Positions 18,283 to 27,247 of a stretch of 50,103 bases of DNA are shown here, one piece after another. Made by a program: the position numbers and the translations under genes. The stretch covers positions 1 through 50,103 of the forward strand of contig NZ_JAALDL010000025.1 of NCBI RefSeq assembly GCF_011045095.1, written 5' to 3'. Position 1 is the first letter of the stretch. The number at the start of each line of letters is the position of its first letter. The notes beneath the pieces are model-generated. The model saw nothing but the letters and a program-made list of their open reading frames with translations, was not told the origin of the DNA and did not search any database. Source of the stretch: Grimontia sedimenti. GTDB lineage: Bacteria > Pseudomonadota > Gammaproteobacteria > Enterobacterales > Vibrionaceae.

Positions 18283-19502
18283 ATGAGTCAGCTATATGTG
18301 GGATCTGAAGTCGGTCAATTGAAGCGTGTGATGCTTCATCGACCAGAACGAGCGCTAAACCACCTTACGCCGTCTAACTACAAAGACCTGTTGTTTGATG
18401 ATGTACTTGCGGTGGAACGTGCAGGCGAGGAGCACGATCAATTCGCGCAAACCCTGCGTGACCAGGGCGTAGAAGTGCTGTTATTGCACGATCTGCTGGC
18501 CCAAACATTAGAAGTGTCGGAAGCCAAGACTTGGCTGCTCAACACCCAAGTGGGCGAATACCGTCTTGGTTACCAGTTCGCCCATGATGTGCGAAGCTAT
18601 TTAAAGAGCCTGAGTAACGAAGAGCTCGCACACATCCTTCTCGGCGGTTTGAGCTATATCGACTTTCCAAACCATTCAGCGTCGATGATGCAGGCAATGC
18701 ACGAACGCATGGATTTCATCATCGACCCACTGCCGAACCACTTGTTTACCCGCGATACCTCTTGCTGGGTTTACGGTGGCGTGTCCTTAAACCCAATGGC
18801 GATGCCTGCCCGTCAGCGTGAAACCAACCACCTGCGCGCTATTTACCGCTGGCACCCACTGTTTGCGGGTCAGGACTTCATCACATACCTTGGTGATGAG
18901 CAGCGCGACTACGACAATGCCATGGTCGAAGGCGGAGATGTGCTGGTTATCGGCAACGGTGCAGTTCTGGTGGGCATGTCTGAGCGCACAACACCACAAG
19001 GTGTGGAGGCGCTGGCACGCAGCTTGTTTGCTCATGGTCAGGCAAAAGAAGTGATCGCCATTAACCTACCAAAGCACCGCTCCTGCATGCACTTGGATAC
19101 CGTGATGACTCACATGGACATCGACACTTTCTCTGTGTATCCACAAGTGATGCGTAAAGACCTGCAAAGCTGGCGTCTTATCAACAAAGGCAATGGCGAT
19201 GTGGAAGTGAAAGAAGCTGACTACTTCCTGCACGCCATCGAAAAAGCGTTGGAGTTGCCTCAGCTCAACATCATTACCACCGGCGGTGACAGCTTTGAAG
19301 CAGAACGTGAACAGTGGAACGACGCTAACAACGTGCTGACCGTGCGCCCAGGCGTGGTGATTGGTTATGAAGGCAACGTGTACACCAATGAAAATACGAC
19401 AAAGCGGGCATCACCGTTCTTCCTATCCCGGGCGACCAGCTTGGCCGTGGTCGCGGCGGTGCACGCTGCATGAGCTGCCCTATCGAACGCGAAGGGCTTT
19501 AA
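18283..19502 (+). pseudogene. arcA: Arginine deiminase ArcA, frameshifted near the C-terminus
   Basis: Arginine deiminase hydrolyses arginine to citrulline and ammonia, the first step of the ADI pathway that yields ATP through carbamoyl phosphate. The first about 370 residues match the family, including [25 protein letters not shown] (about 213-221) and the catalytic His region [11 protein letters not shown]. At about 19391, GAAAATACG should read GAAAAATACG; restoring that A gives [13 protein letters not shown]...[19 protein letters not shown] and a normal 406-residue enzyme. As written, the frame runs to 19473 and lacks the catalytic Cys (C396 of the repaired protein, in CMSCP), so the product would be inactive. 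A homopolymer sequencing error is the simplest explanation. A GAGAG element precedes the ATG. Confidence 0.93.
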
Positions 19503-19537
19503 AAAGCAACCGAACTCTCCCACTCTCCTTAATCGAA

Positions 19538-19569
19538 CGAGCCACCTCATCGCGAGGTGGCTTTTTTCG
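19538..19569 (+). terminator. Terminator after arcA
   Basis: AGCCACCTC ATCGC GAGGTGGCT stem followed by TTTTT, 38 bp after the restored arcA stop. It separates arcA from argF, so argF has its own promoter. Confidence 0.92.
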
Positions 19570-19598
19570 TTTCTCCGGGAAAATGTCGACCAAACACA

Positions 19599-19637
19599 AA
19601 TAAATATTTATTCAAAGGGGTTGAATTAATACTCACA
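19599..19637 (+). promoter_or_regulatory. Tandem ARG boxes (ArgR operator) upstream of argF
   Basis: Two 18-bp sites match the ArgR consensus (core TGAAT-N4-ATTCA). Box 1 (19599-19616) has TAAAT-ATTT-ATTCA, one mismatch; box 2 (19620-19637) has TGAAT-TAAT-ACTCA, one mismatch. They are separated by exactly 3 bp, the spacing that lets one ArgR hexamer bind both boxes in E. coli. A possible promoter overlaps them (TTGAAT at 19621-19626 with CAGAAT at 19645-19650). Arginine-dependent repression of argF is inferred. The operator is unusually far (about 350 bp) from the argF start because a repeat element lies between. Confidence 0.8.
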
Positions 19638-19678
19638 AATAAGTCAGAATCGTGATTAATATCAAGGTGACAAAAATT

Positions 19679-19944
19679 TATACCCAAACAACCTGAAGAC
19701 GCAGGATTCAGCGAGCTTGACTGGCGTCGTGATCGCGGCGTTCCTTTGTAGGTGTAGTCACCTCCATCAAAAAGGAACAACAAAGAGCACGGCGTCAGTC
19801 AACTCGCCCGAAGGGAGGGCCTCAATGCGCCCACTTCTTCGTTAAATTCCACGGAAATAGAACCACTATTCCTCGTGAAATTTGCCTCGAATTGAACGCA
19901 TTGATGACCTCTGAATACGCGCATCTTCAGATTGTTTGGGTATA
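19679..19944. mobile_element. MITE-like palindromic repeat element between the ARG boxes and argF
   Basis: A 266-bp element bounded by about 24-bp terminal inverted repeats: the left end begins TATACCCAAACAACCTGAAG and the right end, read on the other strand, begins TATACCCAAACAATCTGAAG; 22 of the first 24 positions agree. Inside, GCGAGCTTGACTGGCGTCGTG (19711-19731) pairs with 19788-19807 to make a long hairpin, with a further TTCCTTT/AAAGGAA pair within. It codes for nothing recognisable and has no transposase, so it would be a non-autonomous miniature element. No target duplication longer than TA is visible. It would be transcribed as part of the argF leader. Confidence 0.65.
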
Positions 19945-19986
19945 GGTCACATCGCAGTAAACGGATTTTTAGAAAGGGACCTCAAC

Positions 19987-20991
19987 ATGGCATTTAATCT
20001 GCGTAACCGGAACTTTCTCAAGCTGCTGGATTTCACGCCAAAGGAAATCGCGCACCTGCTGGATCTGTCAGCAGAGTTGAAGAAAGCCAAGTACGGTGGC
20101 TACGAGCAGCCTCGTCTGAAAGGCAAGAACATTGCCCTGATCTTCGAGAAAGCTTCTACCCGCACGCGATGTGCCTTCGAAGTTGCCGCCTTTGACCAAG
20201 GCGCACAGGTTTCCTATATCGGCCCATCTGGCTCGCAGATCGGTCACAAAGAGTCGATGAAAGACACTGCGCGTGTTCTTGGCCGTATGTATGACGGCAT
20301 CCAATATCGCGGTTTCGGCCAGTCTATTGTTGAAGAGCTGGGCCAATTTGCAGGTGTTCCGGTTTGGAATGGTCTGACTGATGAATTCCATCCAACGCAG
20401 ATCCTGGCAGATTTCCTCACTATGCTTGAGCACGGTCAGGGCAAAAAGCTTTCCGAAATGAAGTTTGCTTACCTTGGCGATGCACGCAACAACATGGGTA
20501 ATTCCCTGATGGTGGGTGCAGCGAAGATGGGCATGGACATCCGTCTGGTTGCCCCAAGTCAGTTCTGGCCGGAAGAAGCGCTGGTTGAAGAGTGTCAGGC
20601 GATTGCCGCCAAGACCGGTGCGCAGATTACCCTGACAGAAAGCGTGGAAGAAGGCGTTCAGGGCTGCGATTTTCTTTACACCGACGTATGGGTATCCATG
20701 GGTGAATCAAAAGAAGCCTGGGACGAGCGTGTTGCTATGATGAAGCCTTATCAGGTCAATATGGACATGATCAAAGCCACAGGTAATCCAGACGTCAAAT
20801 TCATGCACTGCCTGCCGGCGTTCCACAATGATGAAACCACCATTGGTGCAGAGGTAGCAGAGAAATACGGCATGAAAGGGCTCGAAGTCACCGAGGACGT
20901 CTTCGAATCTGAATACTCCATCGTGTTTGATGAGGCAGAAAACCGTATGCACACCATTAAAGCTGTGATGGTAGCTACGCTGGGCAGTTAA
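19987..20991 (+). CDS. argF: Ornithine carbamoyltransferase
   Basis: A 334-residue enzyme that joins ornithine and carbamoyl phosphate to make citrulline; the same family also runs the reverse, catabolic reaction in the ADI pathway. The carbamoyl-phosphate motif STRTRC (about 55-60), HPTQ (about 133-136), the SMG loop in VWVSMGE and the catalytic HCLPAFH (about 272-278) are all present. I chose the ATG at 19987, which starts [16 protein letters not shown] as in other family members and has AAGGGA upstream; an in-frame upstream extension to 19936 starts inside the repeat element's end and is not homologous. Position downstream of ArgR boxes suggests the biosynthetic role, while proximity to arcA leaves a catabolic role open. 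Confidence 0.96.
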   Translation: MAFNLRNRNFLKLLDFTPKEIAHLLDLSAELKKAKYGGYEQPRLKGKNIALIFEKASTRTRCAFEVAAFDQGAQVSYIGPSGSQIGHKESMKDTARVLGRMYDGIQYRGFGQSIVEELGQFAGVPVWNGLTDEFHPTQILADFLTMLEHGQGKKLSEMKFAYLGDARNNMGNSLMVGAAKMGMDIRLVAPSQFWPEEALVEECQAIAAKTGAQITLTESVEEGVQGCDFLYTDVWVSMGESKEAWDERVAMMKPYQVNMDMIKATGNPDVKFMHCLPAFHNDETTIGAEVAEKYGMKGLEVTEDVFESEYSIVFDEAENRMHTIKAVMVATLGS

Positions 20992-21010
20992 CCCTGTCAC
21001 ATCGCTCCAT

Positions 21011-21039
21011 GAAGCCGCGCATCTGCGCGGCTTTTTATT
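21011..21039 (+). terminator. Terminator after argF
   Basis: AGCCGCGC ATCT GCGCGGCT stem followed by TTTTATTTTAT, 20 bp after argF. Confidence 0.92.
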
Positions 21040-21071
21040 TTATAGGGCGACACGATGTCATTCGCTCTGCC

Positions 21072-21099
21072 TTGCACAGGACAAAAATGGGCGTATAAT
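21072..21099 (+). promoter_or_regulatory. pyrBI promoter
   Basis: -35 TTGCAC (21072-21077) and a perfect -10 TATAAT (21094-21099) with 16-bp spacing, 31 bp before the leader-peptide start codon. Confidence 0.8.
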
Positions 21100-21129
21100 C
21101 CTTCGCAATTTGTCAAAAAACGAATCGGA

Positions 21130-21228
21130 ATGCCAACATTAGCGACACAACTGACTGCTAAAACCTGCCGAATCTCGGCACTGGCACCGTTTTTTGTTTT
21201 TACTGGATTCTCAAGAAAAGCCTCCTGA
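21130..21228 (+). CDS. pyrL: PyrL-type leader peptide of the pyrBI attenuator (32 residues)
   Basis: A short frame, ATG at 21130 to TGA at 21226-21228, begins [13 protein letters not shown] and ends [14 protein letters not shown]. It runs through two T-rich runs (21190-21200), where RNA polymerase would pause when UTP is low, and its stop codon falls in the loop of the terminator hairpin. This is the layout of the E. coli pyrBI leader: coupled translation of the leader when UTP is scarce blocks the terminator and allows pyrBI expression. The ribosome binding site is weak (CGGA directly before the ATG), and the peptide sequence differs from E. coli PyrL, as expected because only the arrangement matters. 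Confidence 0.72.
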   Translation: MPTLATQLTAKTCRISALAPFFVFTGFSRKAS

Positions 21229-21246
21229 TCGGGAGGCTTTTTTTTG
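21214..21246 (+). terminator. pyrBI attenuator (Rho-independent terminator)
   Basis: AAAAGCCTCC TGATCG GGAGGCTTTT: eight to ten base pairs with GC core, followed by eight T residues (21238-21245), between the pyrB promoter and pyrB. It is followed 80 bp later by the pyrB start, so it must be read through conditionally. Confidence 0.88.
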
Positions 21247-21326
21247 ACCAAAATGTACCATCCACCATGTTGCACTGGCTGTTTTTACCCAGCCAACGCA
21301 TGGAATCTGTTAAGGGAAGAGAAGAC

Positions 21327-22255
21327 ATGGCGACCTCGCTGCACAATAAACACATCATCTCCATCCCGGAGTTGTCCCGCGAAGAACTGGAACTTATCGT
21401 CGACACTGCCGGCAAACTGAAAGCGGAACCGAACCCTACCGTGTTGAAGAACAAGGTAGTCGCGAGTTGCTTCTTCGAGGCATCTACACGCACCCGTCTG
21501 TCTTTCGAAACCGCGGTTCAGCGTCTTGGTGGCACAGTCATTGGCTTCCCGGATGGCGGAAACACGTCTTCCGGTAAAAAGGCGAAACCTTGTCTGACTC
21601 GGTACAGGTCATCTCTTCTTATGTTGATGCGTTCGTGATGCGTCACCCGAAAGAAGGCGCTGCCCGTCTGGCTTCTGAATTTTCGAAAGGCGTACCAGTG
21701 ATTAATGGAGGCGACGGTGCCAACCAGCACCCAACACAAACCCTACTGGACCTTTTCAGCATTTACGAAACTCAAGGCCGTCTGGACAACCTGAAAGTGG
21801 CCATGGTCGGTGACCTGAAATACGGCCGCACCGTGCATTCTCTGACTCAGGCACTGTCAAAGTTCGATAACAACCAGTTCTATTTCATTGCACCGGAAGC
21901 ACTGGCGATGCCGGACTACATTCTGGAAGAGTTGGACGAGCAAGGTATCCCTTACAGCCTGCACACCAGCATCGAAGACGTCGTGCCGGAACTCGACATT
22001 CTGTACATGACCCGTGTCCAGAAAGAGCGTTTTGACGAGTCCGAGTACCAGCACATCAAAGCGGCGTTTATTCTCGACACCCCACAGCTTGACAATGCCC
22101 GCGATAACCTCAAGGTGCTTCACCCGCTGCCACGCGTAGATGAAATCACGGTCGCAGTCGATAAAACCCCTTACGCCTACTACTTCGAGCAGGCGGAAAA
22201 TGGGGTGTATGCACGTCAGGCGTTACTGGCACTGGTTATCAACGGAAGCGTTTAA
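21327..22255 (+). pseudogene. pyrB: Aspartate carbamoyltransferase catalytic subunit PyrB, frameshifted
   Basis: Catalyses carbamoyl phosphate plus aspartate to carbamoyl aspartate, the committed step of pyrimidine synthesis. The frame from 21327 ([21 protein letters not shown]) carries STRTR (about 53-57) and then shifts at the A-run 21576-21580: GGTAAAAAGGCG should have six A residues, giving [20 protein letters not shown]. With that base the protein is 309 residues, the normal length, and continues with [26 protein letters not shown]. The break falls next to the catalytic Lys84 loop, so the product as written would be inactive. An AGGGA element precedes the ATG; an upstream ATG at 21267 is in the post-attenuator leader and unlikely. 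A homopolymer sequencing error is likely. Confidence 0.94.
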
Positions 22256-22270
22256 GGCAGGAGAATCAAT

Positions 22271-22738
22271 ATGGTTAAAGAACACAAATTACAGGTTGAA
22301 GCCATCAAGAACGGCACAGTTATCGACCATATCCCTGCAAATGTCGGCTTTAAGGTCATGAAACTGTTTAAGCTGCACAAAACCAACGAACGCGTGACCG
22401 TGGGTTTGAATCTGCCTTCCTCGGCATTGGGTGCGAAAGATCTGATCAAGATTGAAAATATCTTCGTGTCTGAAGAGCAGGCGCAACAGCTGGCACTCTA
22501 CGCGCCTAAAGCAACCGTTAACCAAATCGAGAACTACCAAGTCGTCGCGAAAATCCCTTTGACGCTGCCTAAGAGCATCTTGGGCGTGTTCCGTTGCCCT
22601 AACTCCAACTGCATCACTCACGACGAAAAAGCCGTTGAGAGCAGCTTCAACGTGATTGAGAAAACTGACGATATCCACCTTAAGTGCAAATACTGTGAGA
22701 AGGTGTTCTCACGCGAAATCATGACAGAAAGCCACTGA
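22271..22738 (+). CDS. pyrI: Aspartate carbamoyltransferase regulatory subunit PyrI
   Basis: A 155-residue regulatory subunit that assembles with PyrB into the 12-chain enzyme and binds CTP (inhibitor) and ATP (activator). The nucleotide-binding N-terminal domain starts [21 protein letters not shown]; the C-terminal domain has the four structural zinc Cys residues in CPNSNC and CKYCEK (about 109, 114, 138, 141). It is 15 bp downstream of pyrB and co-transcribed with it. Confidence 0.97.
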   Translation: MVKEHKLQVEAIKNGTVIDHIPANVGFKVMKLFKLHKTNERVTVGLNLPSSALGAKDLIKIENIFVSEEQAQQLALYAPKATVNQIENYQVVAKIPLTLPKSILGVFRCPNSNCITHDEKAVESSFNVIEKTDDIHLKCKYCEKVFSREIMTESH

Positions 22739-22754
22739 TCGTTTTCTCTGCACT

Positions 22755-22786
22755 CAAAAAGCCAGCCTTTGCGCTGGCTTTTCTTG
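22755..22786 (+). terminator. Terminator after pyrI
   Basis: AAAAGCCAGC CTTTGC GCTGGCTTTT stem followed by CTTGT, 17 bp after the pyrI stop codon. Confidence 0.88.
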
Positions 22787-22906
22787 TCTATGAGCGGAAC
22801 ATTACATGGCGCCGGGTATAAAATGTGATGGAATTGGGTTTACGTCAGGCGAGTCGCCATGCAGACTAACCACCCTACCGAAATACATTGAATGAAGGAT
22901 TGGTAA

Positions 22907-23296
22907 ATGACTAAAGTGCTTCACACTGAACACGCTCCAGCAGCAATTGGCCCATACATTCAGGGCGTCGATCTGGGTAACATGGTACTGACTTCAGGCC
23001 AAATCCCAGTGAACCCAGTCACGGGTGAAGTATCAGCAGACATCGCGGTTCAAGCACGCCAGTCTCTGGAAAACGTGAAAGCGGTTGTTGAATCTTCAGG
23101 CCTGACTGTTAGCGACATCGTTAAACTGACCGTATTCGTAAAAGATCTAAACGACTTCGGTACTGTTAACGAGGTATACGGCAAATTCTTCGACGAGCAC
23201 GGTGTAGAACACTACCCAGCACGCTCTTGTGTTGAAGTCGCTCGCCTGCCAAAAGATGTTGGCATCGAAATCGAAGCGATCGCAGTACGCAAATAA
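22907..23296 (+). CDS. ridA: RidA family enamine/imine deaminase
   Basis: A 129-residue trimer-forming protein of the YjgF/RidA family, which hydrolyses reactive 2-aminoacrylate and 2-iminobutanoate released by PLP enzymes such as threonine dehydratase. Conserved residues are visible: GPYIQGV near the start, SGQIPVNPVTGEV (about 31-43), the catalytic Arg in ARSCVEVARLPKDVGIEIEAIA (about 105-126). The position after pyrBI is common in gammaproteobacteria. An AAGGA element precedes the ATG, and a possible -10 TATAAA lies at 22817-22822, though without a good -35. Confidence 0.95.
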   Translation: MTKVLHTEHAPAAIGPYIQGVDLGNMVLTSGQIPVNPVTGEVSADIAVQARQSLENVKAVVESSGLTVSDIVKLTVFVKDLNDFGTVNEVYGKFFDEHGVEHYPARSCVEVARLPKDVGIEIEAIAVRK

Positions 23297-23334
23297 TCTC
23301 TCTCAAGGTCTGATGATTTTGATATCGGACGAGA

Positions 23335-23368
23335 ATGAAAAAAGCGACCACAAGGTCGCTTTTTTATT
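23335..23368. terminator. Bidirectional terminator between ridA and idi
   Basis: AAAAAAGCGACC ACAA GGTCGCTTTTTT, a near-perfect inverted repeat with A and T runs on either side, between converging genes. Confidence 0.92.
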
Positions 23369-23382
23369 GTCTGGGCAAATTG

Positions 23383-23919
23383 TTAAGCTGCCAACTGCAC
23401 TTCAATCTTGTCGACAACCTGACGGAACCAGGCCGTAAACTGCTCGGGCTTTTCCCCCATTGCAGCACTCATTTCCTGCTGAGGCCACCAGCGCCAGTCC
23501 ATCACTTCATCTGGATTGGGAACCAAGGTGACATCGTCTACCTGACAGACAATGATTTGGTCCAACTCATGCTCAGTCAGATTGTTATCAAGCTCAGCGC
23601 GATAACAAAAAGATTCGCCCATCTCGAAGCTGAGCGGCGCAACAATGCCAAGCTCTTCGTTCAAACGACGCTTCGCTGCGGCCTCAAAAGACTCCCCTTG
23701 CATAGGGTGCGAGCAGCAGGTGTTAGTCCACAACCCACCGCTGTGATACTTCCCCATTGCTCTTTGCTGGAGCAGGTATTCACGGCCATGCGGGGTTTCC
23801 CGGTAAATCATCACCGAAAATGCCAGATGTAAAAGCCCTTGCTCGTGCGCAGCCAGTTTTTCGGCAAGCCCTGTTGGCTCGCCATTTTCTGTTACCAGAA
23901 CAACCTGATCTCTCAGCAT
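23383..23919 (-). CDS. idi: Isopentenyl-diphosphate delta-isomerase (type I)
   Basis: A 178-residue Nudix-fold enzyme that interconverts isopentenyl and dimethylallyl diphosphate for isoprenoid synthesis. The active-site Cys lies in WTNTCCSHP (about 62-70) and the Glu/His metal ligands in AAKRRLNEELGI and EHELDQI. I start at the ATG at 23919 (MLRDQVVLVTENGEPTG); a longer frame opening at a TTG at 23964 would run back into the plsC terminator and encodes nothing conserved. The enzyme is dispensable with the MEP pathway, in line with its scattered distribution. Confidence 0.93.
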   Translation of the reverse strand: MLRDQVVLVTENGEPTGLAEKLAAHEQGLLHLAFSVMIYRETPHGREYLLQQRAMGKYHSGGLWTNTCCSHPMQGESFEAAAKRRLNEELGIVAPLSFEMGESFCYRAELDNNLTEHELDQIIVCQVDDVTLVPNPDEVMDWRWWPQQEMSAAMGEKPEQFTAWFRQVVDKIEVQLAA

Positions 23920-23962
23920 ACCTGTCTTACTTCTCTTACAAATCAGAGGCTTCTTAAAACAC

Positions 23963-23993
23963 AAAAAAGGATACGCATCTGCGTATCCTTTGG
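23963..23993 (-). terminator. Terminator after plsC
   Basis: On the minus strand AAAGGATACGC AGAT GCGTATCCTTT followed by TTTTGTG, directly downstream of the plsC-type gene and upstream of idi. Confidence 0.9.
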
Positions 23994-24016
23994 TTTTACA
24001 CTTACTGAGTAGTCTA

Positions 24017-24742
24017 TTACTTCTTGTTGAGCTCGGCTACTTCTGCGTCCAGTTCTGCCAGTTTGGCCGCCATGATATCATGACACTTCTTCGCCAATTC
24101 ACGCACATTGTCTTTGTCATAGCCTTCGATAGAAATCGGATCCATCACTTCTACAATGATGTGTCCGTTATCGCCACGTGAAGCACTCAGGTGCTTGGTT
24201 GAGCTACATACGATAGGAACGATAGGCACACCTGCACCGATGGCAGCATGGAACGCACCGGTTTTGAATGGCAACAGACCACGGCCGCGTGAACGCGTAC
24301 CTTCAGGGAACAGCCAAACAGAGACGTCATTGTCTTTGATTTGGTCAACCACCTGACCAATAGTGCCGACGGCTTTACTACGGTTGTTGCGGTCAATCAG
24401 GATGTTACCGGTCAGCCAGTACAAGGTGCCGAAAATAGGAATGTAAGCGAGGCTTTTCTTACCCACGGTCACCGCACGTGGACGAACAGCGTTTGATACG
24501 GTCACCAAATCCCAGTTGCTCTGGTGGTTGGCGATGTAAACACAGGTGCCAACGTCTTTTGAGGCTTCAGACTGGCGCAGGTCAAGCTTGATACCAAACA
24601 GGGAAGAAAGCTTGCCGAACATGCGGCCGAAAGTATAAACGTGCTTTGGATTTCTCGGGCTGAACAGGCAGTAACCACAACCGAATACAAGCATGAAAAT
24701 CGCAAACAACGCGACAGCCAGCAGTCGCAGTATAAAGTACAT
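24017..24742 (-). CDS. plsC: 1-acyl-sn-glycerol-3-phosphate acyltransferase PlsC
   Basis: A 241-residue inner-membrane enzyme that acylates lysophosphatidic acid to phosphatidic acid. The catalytic NHQSNWD (NHX4D type, about 73-79) and the glycerophosphate-binding FPEGTRSRG (about 145-153) are both intact, and an N-terminal hydrophobic anchor is present (about 3-27). The position beside parC is conserved in gammaproteobacteria. The C-terminus is a charged helix (ELDAEVAELNKK). Confidence 0.96.
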   Translation of the reverse strand: MYFILRLLAVALFAIFMLVFGCGYCLFSPRNPKHVYTFGRMFGKLSSLFGIKLDLRQSEASKDVGTCVYIANHQSNWDLVTVSNAVRPRAVTVGKKSLAYIPIFGTLYWLTGNILIDRNNRSKAVGTIGQVVDQIKDNDVSVWLFPEGTRSRGRGLLPFKTGAFHAAIGAGVPIVPIVCSSTKHLSASRGDNGHIIVEVMDPISIEGYDKDNVRELAKKCHDIMAAKLAELDAEVAELNKK

Positions 24743-24896
24743 TCAAATTCTCCTAACACCATTTAGCCGCAAAGAATCAGGCTGTTGGCCTGGGGCGGTC
24801 TGGTAAAAATTACAGCGTACACTTGTTCGCTTAAATTGGCTGCGACTAGTATACGCATGCATTGATAAAAATCATCAACCTTCGGTTAACAAGACG

Positions 24897-24924
24897 AAAA
24901 AAAGCCCTCCGTAGAGGGCTTTTC
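24897..24924 (-). terminator. Terminator after parC
   Basis: AAAAGCCCTC CGTA GAGGGCTTTT with a T-run on the minus strand; it starts immediately after the parC stop codon and separates parC from plsC. Confidence 0.92.
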
Positions 24925-27219
24925 TTATTCAGCTTCCGGAATATCTGGCGCAGAGGTTTCTGCCGGCGATGTGTCTGGTGTCACCACCTCGATAGCCGTT
25001 ACTCGCTGCAAACCTCGCGGCAGCATAGAGCCACGTCGACCGCGCTCGCCACGGAAGTTATCCATGTCCGCAGGTTTCAATGACAGCTTGCGCTTACCGG
25101 CATGCAGAGTCACGGTTGAGCCTTGCGGGATAACAAATAATTGCGCCAACAACTCTTCACGTGCTTTCGCGCGCGCAGAAGGAATGTTGATGATCTTGTT
25201 ACCTTTACCTTTGCCCAGTTGAGGCAACTCTTTCACCGGGAACACCAGCATACGGCCTTCGTTCGTGATGGCGACAATATCGTCATTGTCGATATCAAAC
25301 ACACGTTGTGGTGCCATCACTTCTGCAGCCTGAGGCAAGCTCAGCAAGGCTTTGCCGCTACGGTTTTTCGACAGAAGGTCGTCTTGCTTACACACAAAAC
25401 CATAACCCGCATCAGACGCCATCAGCACAAGATGATCATTCTCGCCCATCATCACATGGCGCACTGTCGTGCCTGCTGTGATGTTCAAGCGGCCAGTAAT
25501 CGGCTCACCCTGACTACGCGCAGAAGGCAAACTGTGCGACTCCAACGCATAGCTTCGGCCATCAGTACCGATAAACACAGCTGGCTGATTACTCTTACCA
25601 CGTGCGGACGCCAGGTAATTATCACCTGACTTATAGCTCAGCGTGGTCGCATCAACATCATGGCCTTTGGCATGACGGATCCACCCTTTCTCAGACAGAA
25701 CCACAGTAATTGGCTCGCTCGGGATCAAATCGCGCTCAGTCATTGCTTTCGCTTCAGCGCGTTCAATCAATGGCGAGCGGCGATCGTCGCCATACTTCTC
25801 GGCATCAGCCAGAATTTCTTTCTTCAACAGAGTGTTCATACGACGCTCAGAACCCAGCAGCTTTTCAAGTTGCTCGCGCTCTTTGTTCAGCTCGTCCTGC
25901 TCGCCACGGATCTTGATCTCTTCCAGTTTGGCTAACTGGCGGAGTTTGATTTCAAGGATCGCTTCGGCTTGCTTCTCGCTGAGGTCAAAACGACTCATCA
26001 GCTCTTTTTTCGGCTCGTCTTCGGTGCGGATGATCTCAATCACTTCATCAATGTTGAGATACGCAGCCAACAAACCTTCCAAGATGTGCAAACGAGCCAG
26101 TACTTTGTCCAGACGGTTTTGCAGACGGCGACGCACGGTTTCACGGCGGTATTCCAGCCACTCAGTCAGGATTTTAACCAGACCCTTCACCTGAGGACGG
26201 CCATCAAGGCCAATCATGTTCAGGTTAACGCGATAGCTCTTTTCCAGATCCGTTGAAACAAACAGGTGGTTCATCAACTGATCGCAATCCACACGGTTTG
26301 AGCGTGGAACAATCACAATACGGGTTGGGTTTTCATGATCCGACTCGTCACGCAGATCGTCGACCATCGGCAATTTCTTCGCGCGCATCTGGTTAGCGAT
26401 TTGCTCCAGAAGCTTCGCACCGGAAACCTGATGCGGCAGCGCGGTGATCACGATATCGCCGTTGTCTTTGTGCCAGCAAGCACGCATCTTGATGGAACCA
26501 CGACCATCGCGGTAAAGCTTCTTGAGCTCTACCTGCGGTGTAATGATTTCTGCTTCGGTCGGATAATCCGGGCCTTTGACATGCTCAAGCAGGTCATCCA
26601 GCTCCAGTTTTGGCGTATCAATCAATGCCACCAGCGCATTCGCGACCTCACGGGCGTTGTGCGGCGGAATGTCAGTCGCCATACCAACCGCAATACCGGT
26701 CACGCCGTTCAGCAGAATATGCGGCAGACGCGCTGGCAGCGCTTTCGGCTCCTTCATAGTGCCGTCGAAGTTTGGCTGCCAGTCGACAGTGCCTTGTCCC
26801 AATTCAGACAGCAGCACTTCCGAGAAACGTGACAGGCGCGATTCGGTGTAACGCATCGCCGCGAAGGATTTCGGATCGTCCGGCGCCCCCCAGTTACCCT
26901 GACCATCAACCAGCGGGTAGCGGTAAGAGAACGGCTGAGCCATCAATACCATAGCTTCGTAACAGGCAGAGTCACCGTGCGGGTGATACTTACCCAGCAC
27001 GTCACCGACAGTACGGGCAGATTTCTTGTATTTGGCAGTGGCCGACAGGCCAAGCTCAGACATCGCATAAATAATGCGGCGCTGTACCGGCTTCAGGCCG
27101 TCACCGATAAAAGGCAGTGCACGGTCCATGATGACGTACATCGAATAGTTGAGGTATGCATCCTCGGTAAACTTCCTCAGAGGAAGCTGTTCGACACCGT
27201 CATAAGTGATATCAGTCAT
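24925..27219 (-). CDS. parC: DNA topoisomerase IV subunit A
   Basis: A 764-residue subunit that cuts and rejoins DNA to decatenate daughter chromosomes. The active-site Tyr lies in [10 protein letters not shown] (near residue 120). The quinolone-resistance region reads [13 protein letters not shown], the same as wild-type E. coli with Ser80 and Glu84 equivalents, so no common resistance mutation is present. The C-terminal part forms the beta-pinwheel DNA-wrapping domain and ends with an acidic, Pro-rich tail. parC is 28 bp downstream of parE and co-transcribed with it. Confidence 0.98.
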   Translation of the reverse strand: MTDITYDGVEQLPLRKFTEDAYLNYSMYVIMDRALPFIGDGLKPVQRRIIYAMSELGLSATAKYKKSARTVGDVLGKYHPHGDSACYEAMVLMAQPFSYRYPLVDGQGNWGAPDDPKSFAAMRYTESRLSRFSEVLLSELGQGTVDWQPNFDGTMKEPKALPARLPHILLNGVTGIAVGMATDIPPHNAREVANALVALIDTPKLELDDLLEHVKGPDYPTEAEIITPQVELKKLYRDGRGSIKMRACWHKDNGDIVITALPHQVSGAKLLEQIANQMRAKKLPMVDDLRDESDHENPTRIVIVPRSNRVDCDQLMNHLFVSTDLEKSYRVNLNMIGLDGRPQVKGLVKILTEWLEYRRETVRRRLQNRLDKVLARLHILEGLLAAYLNIDEVIEIIRTEDEPKKELMSRFDLSEKQAEAILEIKLRQLAKLEEIKIRGEQDELNKEREQLEKLLGSERRMNTLLKKEILADAEKYGDDRRSPLIERAEAKAMTERDLIPSEPITVVLSEKGWIRHAKGHDVDATTLSYKSGDNYLASARGKSNQPAVFIGTDGRSYALESHSLPSARSQGEPITGRLNITAGTTVRHVMMGENDHLVLMASDAGYGFVCKQDDLLSKNRSGKALLSLPQAAEVMAPQRVFDIDNDDIVAITNEGRMLVFPVKELPQLGKGKGNKIINIPSARAKAREELLAQLFVIPQGSTVTLHAGKRKLSLKPADMDNFRGERGRRGSMLPRGLQRVTAIEVVTPDTSPAETSAPDIPEAE

Positions 27220-27247
27220 TGAAAACGTCCGATCTTAAAATTCTTGC

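Noticed and set aside
21267-21326. N-terminal extension of PyrB from the ATG at 21267
   Set aside because: The extra residues are not homologous to PyrB, and the ATG at 21327 has a good Shine-Dalgarno sequence and the conserved start.
25141-26832. Several open frames of 90-165 codons antisense to parC
   Set aside because: They are shadows of parC codon usage and have no independent support.
27000-27219. Quinolone-resistance changes in parC
   Set aside because: The region reads [13 protein letters not shown], identical to the wild-type enteric sequence at the key Ser and Glu.
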